The notes beneath the pieces were generated by a model. The model was not told the origin of the DNA and made no database searches. It saw only the letters and a program-made list of their open reading frames with translations. Below, one piece after another: positions 1 through 6,639 of a stretch of 9,975 nt of DNA; within the stretch, counting starts at the first letter, position 1; each line of letters begins with the position of its first letter. The translations under genes were made by a program, and so were the position numbers. The stretch lies in assembly GCA_028279945.1 (NCBI GenBank), contig JANQMT010000039.1:1-9975 (forward strand), given 5' to 3'. Source of the stretch: JAKSCF01 sp028279945. Lineage in GTDB: Bacteria; Bacillota; Clostridia; Peptostreptococcales; JAAYPU01.

Positions 1-943
1 TTGAACCCGGCTCATAGGTATCGCTTACCAGTGGGTTCCGCCACATTTTATTCCAATATTTAGATCTTTCTTCTTTTGGAAGTGTATTATAATAAGCCAA
101 ATCTTCTTCCATTATGGGTTCTCTTGGATTATTAGGATCATAATCAGGATAGGTAGACATGGCTAAAATATCTCCATTTTTAGGGTTCATGGCAATAGCC
201 ATAACTCTTTTACTGCCCGTTTTGATCAAAGCATTTTCTATGGCTTTTTCTACAAAATGCTGAATGACTTCATCAATGGTCAATACAGTATTTAAACCGT
301 TTTCTGCTTTAAAATATTTTTCTGTACCATAAGACAATTGTCGTCCCAAAGCATCCGTATTTTTGATCCATCTTCCGGGTAGTCCGCTAAGGTATTTATC
401 ATATTTAAGCTCTATACCTGATAACCCGATGTTGTCTACGGTTGTATGACCTATAATATGTGCTGCAAAACTGCCAAATGGATACACACGTTTATTATCC
501 TCCGCAATCCATATGCCTTCTAAATGGGCCTCTCGAATCTGATCTGCTTTTTCTTTTTCTATCCACCTAGCAACACGAATAAGGTTTACGTTTTCTTTTG
601 TAATCAATTTATGAACGGTATCATAATCATCGCCAAGTATTTCAGATAAAATACGTGCTGTTTCTGTAACATCTTTTGCATTTGCCACCTCAGAAGGTCG
701 CGCCCAAATCGTACTGGTAGTTGCGCTAACAGCAAGTTCTTTTCCTTTTCTATCAAAAATAATCCCTCGTTTAGCAGGGATTGGAATATCTCGTGTTTGC
801 TGTTCTAATGCCAATTGTTGGTATTTTTCACTGTTTACAATCTGTATCCAGCCTAATCTGAACACTAACCCTATAAACATACAGCATACCACAACAAAAA
901 AGAAAAGAATACGTTTTTTATTTTTATTAGTTGGAAGTGACAA
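1..943 (-). CDS. Class B penicillin-binding protein (FtsI/SpoVD type), N-terminal 314 codons, cut by window edge
   Basis: A peptidoglycan D,D-transpeptidase that cross-links wall at the septum or spore cortex; only the first 314 codons are present. Seen: a lysine-rich cytoplasmic start, one membrane segment (about residues 12-30), the dimerisation-domain motif RGIIFDRKG (59-67), then GLSGIELKYDKYLSG and the entry of the transpeptidase domain. The last complete codon is the Ser of DTYEPGS; in this family that serine begins the catalytic S-x-x-K motif, so the window ends on the nucleophile. I chose the TTG at 943 as start because it is in frame and preceded by GAGGTG with a 7-nt spacer; no ATG precedes the membrane segment. 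It follows ftsL by 28 nt in the dcw operon. Position suggests the division enzyme (FtsI/PBP2B), but SpoVD is equally compatible because the C-terminal region, including any PASTA domain, is missing. Confidence 0.93.
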   Translation of the reverse strand, partial: MSLPTNKNKKRILFFFVVVCCMFIGLVFRLGWIQIVNSEKYQQLALEQQTRDIPIPAKRGIIFDRKGKELAVSATTSTIWARPSEVANAKDVTETARILSEILGDDYDTVHKLITKENVNLIRVARWIEKEKADQIREAHLEGIWIAEDNKRVYPFGSFAAHIIGHTTVDNIGLSGIELKYDKYLSGLPGRWIKNTDALGRQLSYGTEKYFKAENGLNTVLTIDEVIQHFVEKAIENALIKTGSKRVMAIAMNPKNGDILAMSTYPDYDPNNPREPIMEEDLAYYNTLPKEERSKYWNKMWRNPLVSDTYEPGS

Positions 944-971
944 GTCAAAGCACCTCTTTATTTTTGATTAA

Positions 972-1385
972 TTAATTGAACGCTTGTTCTCTGAGTAATG
1001 AAGCAAATTCAGATTCATTAGGTACGCTGTTTTCTAAGAATACAACTTGGTCACCTGTAGGATAAACCATGCCAAGCTCATTTAATGCTTTCTCTTCTAT
1101 TGCTACTATTTTACTTTCTTGTTCAATATTGACTTGAATATTTTCAATCTCGCCTTCTATGGCGTAGATTTGTTTACTGGTTTCATTAATGTTGTATTTT
1201 ATTTGTGTAATGTAGGCAGAAGAAATAATCATCGTGATGCACGTTGCACCCAATACCATTAATAAAAATATCACTTTTGCCTTTTCTGCAAAAGAAAGAT
1301 TGACATTCTTTTTCTTTTTTTGCTTCTGTTCCGGCTCATTGGAATAGCCTTCATATACTTGATATCTTTTCTCTGCTGCTAACAT
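972..1385 (-). CDS. ftsL: FtsL-like cell division protein
   Basis: A small bitopic division protein of 137 residues; FtsL works with DivIC/FtsB to activate the septal wall synthase. Seen: a short cytoplasmic N-terminus with a run of lysines (residues 21-26), one membrane helix (about 37-60), an extracytoplasmic coiled coil (about 61-105, rich in E, I, N and Q) and the typical terminal segment ALNELGMVYPTGDQVVFLE (100-118). The size and N-in topology fit the family, whose sequence is poorly conserved, so the identification rests on architecture and on position between rsmH and the penicillin-binding protein. The ATG start has a strong AAGGGGGA ribosome site six bases upstream. It lies 29 nt after rsmH and 28 nt before the next gene, so it is almost certainly co-transcribed with both. 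Confidence 0.85.
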   Translation of the reverse strand: MLAAEKRYQVYEGYSNEPEQKQKKKKNVNLSFAEKAKVIFLLMVLGATCITMIISSAYITQIKYNINETSKQIYAIEGEIENIQVNIEQESKIVAIEEKALNELGMVYPTGDQVVFLENSVPNESEFASLLREQAFN

Positions 1386-1414
1386 TTTTATTCCCCCTTA
1401 AGCTGATATAGAAC

Positions 1415-2350
1415 TTATACTTTCTCAATCACCCTTAGTTTTGCACTTCTCGATCGTGGATTATTATCGATCTCATCCTCTGTAGGAATAATAGGCTTCG
1501 AAGTCACTTTTTTTCCTTTTGCTTTTCCGCCACATACACATATAGGTATTTCAGGTGGACATGTACAGCTTTTTACTGCATCATTAAAGCATCTTTTTAC
1601 AATCCTATCTTCCAACGAATGAAACGTAATGATACACAACCTTCCCCCATAAGATAATACATCTATAAAATCATTAACTGAATCTTTTAACAGTTGTAGT
1701 TCATTGTTAACTTCAATCCTTATAGCTTGGAAAGTCCTTTTTGCAGGATGCGGGCCTGTCCTTCTTGCAGAAGCGGGAATGGCAGATTTTATAATGTCAA
1801 CCAATTGAGTCGTGGTATTAATAGAAGTTTTCTCTCTTGCTTGAACAATAAAATTAGCAATTCTGGATGCCCATTTCTCTTCCCCATAAGTTTTTATAAT
1901 TTGGTAAATATCCTCTTCTGTATAATCATTAATAATATTATGAGCTGTTAATTCATCAGATTGATCCATTCTCATATCTAATGGAGCTTCTTTCATATAG
2001 GAAAACCCTCGTTTTTCATTATCTAATTGATAGGAGGAAACTCCTAAATCTAAAACAGCTCCTTGAATTTCTTTTATGCCAAGCTCTCTCAAAACCTTTT
2101 TTATATTACAGTAGTTACTATGTACATATTTTTTATCACACACGTATCTTTGGAGTTTGCTTTTTGAAGCATTAATTGCATCTGTATCCCGATCGATGGC
2201 AATTAGTGTTCCACTTTCATCTAACTGTTCACATATACCTGCCGAATGGCCCCCACCACCTAAGGTGCCGTCAACATATATGCCATTAGGTTTAATCAAT
2301 AGATTATCAATCACCTCATTAAACATTACAGATGTGTGCTTAAATTCCAT
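1415..2350 (-). CDS. rsmH: 16S rRNA (cytosine(1402)-N4)-methyltransferase RsmH (MraW)
   Basis: Methylates N4 of C1402 in the 16S rRNA decoding centre using S-adenosylmethionine; cytoplasmic. At 311 residues it is the usual full length. Seen in order: the SAM-binding motif DGTLGGGGHS (27-36), AIDRD (51-55), DLGVSS (101-106), DMRMD (125-129), HPAKRTFQAIRIEVN (201-215), FHSLEDR (243-249), a cysteine cluster CTCPPEIPICVC (262-273) and the terminal NPRSRSAKLR (297-306). All are hallmarks of the family. The ATG start has an AGGAGA ribosome site, and the TAG stop of mraZ forms the beginning of that site (TAGGAGA), so translation of the two genes is probably coupled. It is the second gene of the dcw operon, as in Bacillus and most Firmicutes. 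Confidence 0.98.
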   Translation of the reverse strand: MEFKHTSVMFNEVIDNLLIKPNGIYVDGTLGGGGHSAGICEQLDESGTLIAIDRDTDAINASKSKLQRYVCDKKYVHSNYCNIKKVLRELGIKEIQGAVLDLGVSSYQLDNEKRGFSYMKEAPLDMRMDQSDELTAHNIINDYTEEDIYQIIKTYGEEKWASRIANFIVQAREKTSINTTTQLVDIIKSAIPASARRTGPHPAKRTFQAIRIEVNNELQLLKDSVNDFIDVLSYGGRLCIITFHSLEDRIVKRCFNDAVKSCTCPPEIPICVCGGKAKGKKVTSKPIIPTEDEIDNNPRSRSAKLRVIEKV

Positions 2351-2358
2351 AATTTCTC

Positions 2359-2790
2359 CTATATCCCGAGCTCGGCCATCTTTTCAGCTATATTGTCATA
2401 ACTAAGGTCCGCGTCATCATTATATCTTTCCCATTCTTCTTTATCCCATACCTCGACTCTTGTTGAAACACCAATGGTAACCACTTCTTTTTCAATTTTC
2501 GCATGGTCCCTTAGATTTTGTGGTATTGTTATTCTTCCTTGCTTATCTATCTCACATTCAACCGCACCTGAGAAAAAATGTCTTACAAAAGCTCTTGCAT
2601 CTTTACTTGTCAATGGCAGCTGCTTCAGCTTTTCTTCGAAGATTTTCCATTCATCCATTGGATAAATGAACAGACAATTATCAAGGCCTTTAGTCAATAT
2701 AAACTTAAAGCCAAGCTCTTCTCTGAATCTGGATGGGACTATAATTCTTCCCTTTGCATCAGTTGAATGTTGATATTCGCCGATAAACAT
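2359..2790 (-). CDS. mraZ: Transcriptional regulator MraZ
   Basis: DNA-binding regulator of the dcw operon, typically acting on its own promoter. Seen: two SpoVT/AbrB-like half-domains with the signature D-x-x-G-R (DAKGRIIVPSRFRE, residues 11-24, and DKQGRITIPQNLR, 82-94), as in all MraZ proteins, in a 143-residue chain. I chose the ATG at 2790, giving MFIGEYQHS, the normal family N-terminus; a longer reading from a GTG at 2805 would add five atypical residues with no ribosome site. The chosen start is preceded by GGTG with a 7-nt spacer, so initiation may be modest. It is the first gene of the operon. The array of GTGG repeats directly upstream is the expected MraZ operator, which indicates autoregulation. 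Confidence 0.97.
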   Translation of the reverse strand: MFIGEYQHSTDAKGRIIVPSRFREELGFKFILTKGLDNCLFIYPMDEWKIFEEKLKQLPLTSKDARAFVRHFFSGAVECEIDKQGRITIPQNLRDHAKIEKEVVTIGVSTRVEVWDKEEWERYNDDADLSYDNIAEKMAELGI

Positions 2791-2799
2791 AACATTACA

Positions 2800-2887
2800 C
2801 CACACTAAATAAACTTATCTCCACTATACACCACTTCCCTCCACTCCGCAACCACTTAACCTTATGTTCTTACGCCTTCCCTCCACT
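2800..2887 (-). promoter_or_regulatory. MraZ operator: phased GTGG repeats
   Basis: On the minus strand the core AGTGG recurs at plus-strand coordinates 2821-2825, 2831-2835, 2841-2845, 2852-2856 and 2883-2887, with a related GTGG at 2800-2803. The steps are 21, 10, 10, 11 and 31 bp, i.e. whole helical turns, so all copies face one side of the DNA. MraZ is known to form ring-shaped oligomers that bind tandem G-rich boxes spaced about 10 bp apart ahead of mraZ. The match of motif, spacing and location makes this the likely autoregulatory operator; binding itself is inferred. Confidence 0.8.
2823..2851 (-). promoter_or_regulatory. Candidate sigma-A promoter of the mraZ operon
   Basis: On the minus strand TTGCGG (2851-2846) and TATAGT (2828-2823) are separated by exactly 17 bp. 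This would place the transcript start near 2816, about 26 nt before the mraZ ATG. The -35 is weak (3 of 6), the -10 is good (5 of 6). The promoter is embedded in the GTGG repeats, so bound MraZ would overlap polymerase. Another start further upstream, in the AT-rich stretch 2890-2950, cannot be excluded. Confidence 0.4.
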
Positions 2888-3050
2888 TTTTTGTATCTTT
2901 TATTTAAAAACAGAATTTTAATTCACTTAACAGGCTATATATAGTGTTTACAAATTTCTAAACACCAAATGTGGCTTGTCCATTCCAAAAAAAAAAATTT
3001 TAGTTCGTTCACTACATATCATCACTTTGTGTTTAATTTTCTCTAAATTA

Positions 3051-3076
3051 AAAAAACGCTCTTGTGAGCGTTTTTT
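3051..3076 (-). terminator. Intrinsic terminator after lgt
   Basis: A perfect inverted repeat, AAAAAACGCTC / GAGCGTTTTTT with a 4-nt loop, lies 11 bp past the lgt stop. In the minus direction it gives a GC-cored stem followed by six U. The flanking A and T runs make it symmetric, so it could stop transcription from either side. It isolates lgt from the mraZ operon. Confidence 0.9.
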
Positions 3077-3087
3077 GCATTTTTATT

Positions 3088-3831
3088 TTATCTAAATATT
3101 CTTCTGTTCTTTCTTCTTGTATTCATTCTAAGTATTATCAAACAGACTATGAATACAATCAGACTTAACACTTGGGCTGCTCTGAATTCGCCTATCATCA
3201 AGCTGTCTGTTCGAAATTCTTCTATGAAGAACCTCGCAAAAGAGTATAACATTGCATACAGCAAGAAAATCTGACCTTTAAACTTCCGCCTTCTTTCATA
3301 CCATATCAAAAACAAGAATATAAGTAAATTCCAAACGGATTCATATAAAAATGTAGGATGCACGCGTTGTCCGTCAACCAGTATTGCCCATGGTAAATCT
3401 GTAGGGGTGCCATATGCTTCTTGATTTAAGAAGTTTCCCCATCTTCCAACGGCTTGAGCTAATGCTACTGCAGGCATGCCTAGATCCAAAAGATCCATGA
3501 CACGAATATTCCAAAGCTTACAAAGTAAAATAGCTACCAGGATGCCGGCAATTAAACCTCCATGTATAGCGAGTCCACCTGTTCGTGTATTTATTATCTT
3601 GAGAAAATCCCCTTCGTAATAAGACCAGTTAAAAATCACATAATATAATCTCGCTCCTATTACACCAAAAGGTATCACAACTAATGCGAAATCAATTGCG
3701 CGATTTGGATCAATATGGTACAGTCTTGCTCTTTTCATTATAGCAACAGTAGCCAAAATCATTCCTATTGATATTAAGATACCATACCATCTAACAGAAA
3801 TACCGAATATGGTAAAAGCAATTGGGTCCAA
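3088..3831 (-). CDS. lgt: Prolipoprotein diacylglyceryl transferase
   Basis: Transfers diacylglycerol from phosphatidylglycerol to the lipobox cysteine of prolipoproteins, the first step of lipoprotein maturation, in the cytoplasmic membrane. At 247 residues it is slightly short but complete, with about seven hydrophobic segments. Seen: GGLAIHGGLI (85-94, with the conserved His90), the family signature GRWGNFLNQEAYG (129-141, with the essential-type Arg130 and Glu138), HPTFLYES (158-165) and the C-terminal ARFFIEEFRTDS (199-210). A basic tail (RRKNRR) ends the protein on the cytoplasmic side. The start is a TTG at 3831, giving MDPIAF; an AGGA ribosome site lies 11 nt upstream, a long spacer, and no ATG is better placed. 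It has its own terminator downstream and a candidate promoter and hairpin upstream, so it appears to be a separate unit from the dcw operon. Confidence 0.97.
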   Translation of the reverse strand: MDPIAFTIFGISVRWYGILISIGMILATVAIMKRARLYHIDPNRAIDFALVVIPFGVIGARLYYVIFNWSYYEGDFLKIINTRTGGLAIHGGLIAGILVAILLCKLWNIRVMDLLDLGMPAVALAQAVGRWGNFLNQEAYGTPTDLPWAILVDGQRVHPTFLYESVWNLLIFLFLIWYERRRKFKGQIFLLYAMLYSFARFFIEEFRTDSLMIGEFRAAQVLSLIVFIVCLIILRMNTRRKNRRIFR

Positions 3832-3865
3832 TCTTTATCACATCCTTTTACTTATCACTCTCTTG

Positions 3866-3902
3866 AGCTGGTATCCTGTATAGGAATACAGCTTATATTA
3901 TA
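3866..3902 (-). promoter_or_regulatory. Candidate lgt -10 element and leader hairpin
   Basis: A perfect TATAAT is present on the minus strand at 3902-3897, predicting a transcript start near 3890. A hairpin begins at 3893: AGCTG/CAGCT, TAT/ATA and CCT/AGG pairs around an AUAC loop, 11 bp with one bulge on each arm, ending at 3866, 35 nt before the lgt start. No good -35 is found at normal spacing. The rest of the 280-bp gap up to 4111 shows nothing else I can support apart from an unpaired-looking TTGACA at 4064-4059. Confidence 0.35.
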
Positions 3903-4111
3903 TTTCTTGTATTATTATGAACTCTTAATAAATCCTATGGAAAAACATTCCACATCAACCTGTATTCTTATGCCATATACCACCTAACATTATATCTGAA
4001 TCATATGAAAACTTCAAACACATCTCGACAATATTATCACTCTATTTCCACTGGGATTTGTCAACTTTAATAAACGATAAATGTTCTTTTTACATTTTGC
4101 CAAATTCGGGC

Positions 4112-4909
4112 TTATTTTATGTTTAAGAATTCCATTAACTTTGGTTCTACATTAAATGTTTCTCTTAATTTTTTATATTCTATATACGCCTGTTGAGATT
4201 TTCTTTCATTAAGAGATCCTTTCATGGCCCTTATCATGACATTCTTAGGGGTCTCACTAACAGGAACAAAGTCAAATAGAGTGGTTTGATAGCCTGATAT
4301 TTCAAGAATCAAACTTCTCATCGTATCCGACAACATATCTGCAATACGTTCTTTGTATACATCAAATTTCGTAATTGATGTCAATGGATGATTCTTCATC
4401 TTGGATCTAACAAAATGTTGACAACAAGAAACTGTCATGATATATCTTGCCTGTTCAATAATGCCTTTAGCAATTGTCATATCCGTAGCTGTATTGCAAG
4501 CATGTAGACTATATATTATGTCTGGTCTCTGATTGAGTTCAACGTTAAAAATATCATCACATATGAAGTTCATATTATCAAAACCTAAGCTTTCGGCTGC
4601 TTGCTTAGATTGTTGGATTACATGATGATTATAGTCTATACAGATAAATTCTACCTTTCTATTTAATACATTTATCAAATAATAGTTTGTAATAAATGAT
4701 AAATAACTTTTGCCACTTGCACAATCTACGATAGTAAGCGTTCTTTTGGTTGATAGTCTTTTAACAGCTTTTTCAATGTGTATGAGATAATCAAAAATTT
4801 GACGATGTTTATTCAATCTCTGTTTATAATGAATACCATTTTTGTTTGATAACCCGATTGAAGTAAAAATTGATTTTATTTCTTCTGCATTAATATCTAT
4901 TTTATTCAT
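4112..4909 (-). CDS. SAM-dependent methyltransferase, GSTCD/METTL25-like (Methyltransf_32 type)
   Basis: A class I SAM-dependent methyltransferase of 265 residues, soluble, substrate unknown. Seen: the SAM-binding motif I VDCASGKSYLSF (61-72), an acidic residue after strand 2 (ICIDYN, 89-94), CDDI (117-120), LHACNTATD (135-143), VSCCQHF (160-166) and SETPKNVMIRAMK (218-230). The pattern of a LHACxTATD loop followed by a CCQH motif is characteristic of the family that includes eukaryotic GSTCD and METTL25. Odd point: motif I reads C-A-S-G-K where relatives usually have a glycine- and cysteine-rich loop. The ATG is preceded by a strong AAGGAGAGG site. No U-run terminator follows; transcription may run on towards lgt, 280 bp further. 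A large hairpin lies in its leader at 4957-5081. It diverges from ychF. The methylated substrate cannot be deduced. Confidence 0.85.
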   Translation of the reverse strand: MNKIDINAEEIKSIFTSIGLSNKNGIHYKQRLNKHRQIFDYLIHIEKAVKRLSTKRTLTIVDCASGKSYLSFITNYYLINVLNRKVEFICIDYNHHVIQQSKQAAESLGFDNMNFICDDIFNVELNQRPDIIYSLHACNTATDMTIAKGIIEQARYIMTVSCCQHFVRSKMKNHPLTSITKFDVYKERIADMLSDTMRSLILEISGYQTTLFDFVPVSETPKNVMIRAMKGSLNERKSQQAYIEYKKLRETFNVEPKLMEFLNIK

Positions 4910-4956
4910 AATATACCTCTCCTTAATCTGATAAGTTACTTGCTTTTAACGCAATT

Positions 4957-5081
4957 AAAAAAGTAGTACTAAAGACAATAAAATATCAATTAAATAATCA
5001 GGTACATCAAAACACCGCAACATTGGTCGCAGAAATTCCTAATTATCTAATTGATGGTTTATTTATGTCTCCGTACTACTT
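4957..5081 (-). ncRNA. Candidate structured RNA: long hairpin ending in a U-run, in the methyltransferase leader
   Basis: Pairings by plus coordinates: 4961-4969 with 5073-5081 (9 bp, AAGTAGTAC), 4973-4977 with 5066-5070, 4978-4982 with 5058-5062, 4985-5002 with 5038-5055, and an apical hairpin 5017-5021 with 5026-5030. Of the non-Watson-Crick positions in the stems, 4993/5047, 4999/5041 and 5019/5028 are A-C or C-A on the plus strand but G-U on the minus strand, and 4971-4972/5071-5072 can also form two G-U pairs there. This points to a minus-strand RNA. The stem ends in six U (4962-4957), as in an intrinsic terminator. A TATATA at 5091-5086 could start the transcript at the outer stem. It lies about 50 nt before the methyltransferase ATG, so it may be an attenuator, a free small RNA, or a MITE-like palindrome; I cannot choose. 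Not recognised as a known riboswitch. Confidence 0.5.
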
Positions 5082-5238
5082 AAGGTATATATGATTTTAA
5101 CTTTTAAGCGGCCGGACTAAATTCCACCTTTCATTATTAACAGTATTGCAAAGTTCACTTCATTATAACATAAGTAATCTTTATTTTCAAAACTCTCTAA
5201 AGAGCCTTAAAAGCCCACTTCCATAAGCTAACTCTTTA

Positions 5239-5266
5239 TTGACATTATACGACTTTAATATATAAT
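5239..5266 (+). promoter_or_regulatory. Sigma-A promoter of ychF
   Basis: A perfect TTGACA (5239-5244) and a perfect TATAAT (5261-5266) are separated by 16 bp, one less than optimal. The transcript start is predicted near 5273, about 74 nt before the ychF ATG. The stretch from 5082 to 5238 between this promoter and the structured element shows no gene; only a CGGCCG palindrome (5109-5114) stands out. Confidence 0.85.
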
Positions 5267-5270
5267 TAGG

Positions 5271-5309
5271 TGGTACGAACGTGGTATATCATTATATTAC
5301 GTCGTACCA
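5271..5309 (+). promoter_or_regulatory. Hairpin at the 5' end of the ychF transcript / possible operator
   Basis: TGGTACGA (5271-5278) pairs with TCGTACCA (5302-5309). After a single bulged A, CGTGGTATA (5280-5288) continues pairing with 5293-5301, two of the pairs being G-U, around a UCAU tetraloop. The result is a 17-bp stem in the plus-strand RNA. It starts within a few bases of the predicted transcript start and is not followed by a U-run, so it is not a terminator. It may stabilise the 5' end, bind a protein, or act as DNA operator just downstream of the -10. Confidence 0.6.
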
Positions 5310-5346
5310 GCTAATTTGTTATTCTGATTTGAAAGGATGTTAATTT

Positions 5347-6438
5347 ATGAAACTAGGAATCGTTGGTCTTCCTAACGTAGGAAAAAGCACGTTATTTAAT
5401 GCCATTACCAAAGCGGGAGCAGAATCTGCCAATTATCCGTTTTGTACTATAGAGCCTAATGTAGGTATTGTAAGTGTCCCTGATGAACGACTTCAAGTTC
5501 TTGATAAAATGTATGAATCCAAAAAAGTCGTTCCAACTGCAATTGAATTTTATGATATTGCCGGGTTAGTAAGAGGTGCCAGCAAAGGTGAAGGACTCGG
5601 TAATAAATTCTTATCCCATATTCGTGAAGTAGCCGCTATTGTGCATGTGGTACGATGCTTTGATGATGGTAATATCACACATGTTGACGGTGAAATCTCT
5701 CCTAAAAGAGATATTGAAACCATTAATACAGAATTGATTATCTCAGATTTGGAAATGGTTGAAAGACGTTATGATAAAACACGCAAGTTACTTAAGGGAG
5801 ATAAGTCTCTGCAAAAGGAACTGGATTTTCTAGAAAAACTAAAAAGTATTTTAGATAAAGGTGAATCTGCCAGATCATTAGAAGTAGATGAAAGTGAAGA
5901 AAAAGTATTAAAAGAAATCAATCTCCTTTCATCCAAACCCATTATATATGTCGCTAACGTATCTGAGGATGATTTATTGGACATGTCTTCTAACACTTTA
6001 ATCAAAGAGGTAGAAGCAATCGCACAAAGTGAAAATGCAGAAGTCATTACTGCCTGTGCTAAGATTGAATCAGAAATTTCAGAGTTAGATGATGAAGAAA
6101 AGGTTGTTTTCCTTGAAGAATTAGGCCTTTCTGAATCCGGTTTAGACAAACTCATAAAAGCAAGCTATAAATTATTAGGTCTTATAAGCTTTTTAACCGC
6201 AGGCAAACCTGAAGTAAGGGCTTGGACCATAAAAAATGGTACGCCTGCTGTAAAAGCTGCAGGTAAAATCCACTCGGACATAGAGCGAGGCTTTATACGT
6301 GCCGAAGTCATCCATTATAATGATTTGGTTGAATGTGGCAGTATCCAGAAAGCCAAGGAGCAAGGGCTTCTCCGACTAGAAGGCAAAGACTATATTATGA
6401 AAGACGGCGATGTGGTTCATTTTAGATTTAACGTTTAA
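5347..6438 (+). CDS. ychF: Redox-regulated ATPase/GTPase YchF (OLA1 family)
   Basis: A universally conserved Obg-family P-loop NTPase that binds ribosomes and prefers ATP over GTP in characterised members. The 363 residues match the usual full length. Seen: the P-loop GLPNVGKS (7-14), the switch I region around YPFCTIEPN (30-38), the G3 motif DIAGL (70-74) followed by VRGASKGEGLGNKFLSHIRE, the non-canonical G4 motif NVSE (204-207, where GTPases have NKxD, explaining ATP use), a helical coiled-coil insertion (about 130-190) and a C-terminal TGS domain (about 281-363) ending DGDVVHFRFNV. Leu74 takes the place of the catalytic Gln, as in all HAS-type NTPases. The ATG start has an AAAGGA site 9 nt upstream. 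It is apparently monocistronic, with a consensus promoter, a leader hairpin and its own terminator. Confidence 0.98.
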   Translation: MKLGIVGLPNVGKSTLFNAITKAGAESANYPFCTIEPNVGIVSVPDERLQVLDKMYESKKVVPTAIEFYDIAGLVRGASKGEGLGNKFLSHIREVAAIVHVVRCFDDGNITHVDGEISPKRDIETINTELIISDLEMVERRYDKTRKLLKGDKSLQKELDFLEKLKSILDKGESARSLEVDESEEKVLKEINLLSSKPIIYVANVSEDDLLDMSSNTLIKEVEAIAQSENAEVITACAKIESEISELDDEEKVVFLEELGLSESGLDKLIKASYKLLGLISFLTAGKPEVRAWTIKNGTPAVKAAGKIHSDIERGFIRAEVIHYNDLVECGSIQKAKEQGLLRLEGKDYIMKDGDVVHFRFNV

Positions 6439-6460
6439 AACTTTATAATCATGTAAATAA

Positions 6461-6497
6461 ACCGTTACAACCCTTTGTTGGTTTGTAACGGTGTTTT
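6461..6497 (+). terminator. Intrinsic terminator of ychF
   Basis: ACCGTTACAA (6461-6470) pairs perfectly with TTGTAACGGT (6483-6492) around a 12-nt loop, followed by GTTTT. The U-run is short but the 10-bp stem starts 22 nt after the ychF stop. The stretch from here to 6639 is very AT-rich and holds no gene. Confidence 0.8.
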
Positions 6498-6639
6498 AAT
6501 ATTAAATTTAAAAAATTAATTTAAAACCATTCAACATAAGAAAAAAACTATAGAAAAACAAAAAACTTCATCACAATATGTCGATTCATTTAATATATTT
6601 TAGTGCAAGGAAAAAATTTTAAATGAAAGAAGGAATAAA

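Noticed and set aside
1727..2405. Three plus-strand open frames (64-82 codons) opposite rsmH
   Set aside because: They are antisense shadows of a full-length conserved gene, with no family resemblance or translation signals.
2474..2766. Two plus-strand open frames opposite mraZ
   Set aside because: They overlap each other and the conserved mraZ coding region; no independent support.
2790..2805. GTG at 2805 as mraZ start
   Set aside because: It adds five residues before the conserved MFIGEY N-terminus and has no ribosome site; the ATG at 2790 fits the family.
2986..2997. Poly-A run between mraZ and lgt
   Set aside because: A homopolymer in AT-rich intergenic DNA; not associated with a hairpin and no feature assigned.
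4031..4064. TTGACA (4064-4059) with TAATAT/GATAAT (4031-4038) as lgt promoter on the minus strand
   Set aside because: The boxes are 20-22 bp apart, too far for sigma-A; an extended -10 could rescue it, but the support is weak.
5769..6155. 128-codon open frame antisense to ychF
   Set aside because: It lies wholly within the well-conserved ychF coding sequence, is serine-rich as expected from antisense of an acidic helical region, and has no ribosome site.
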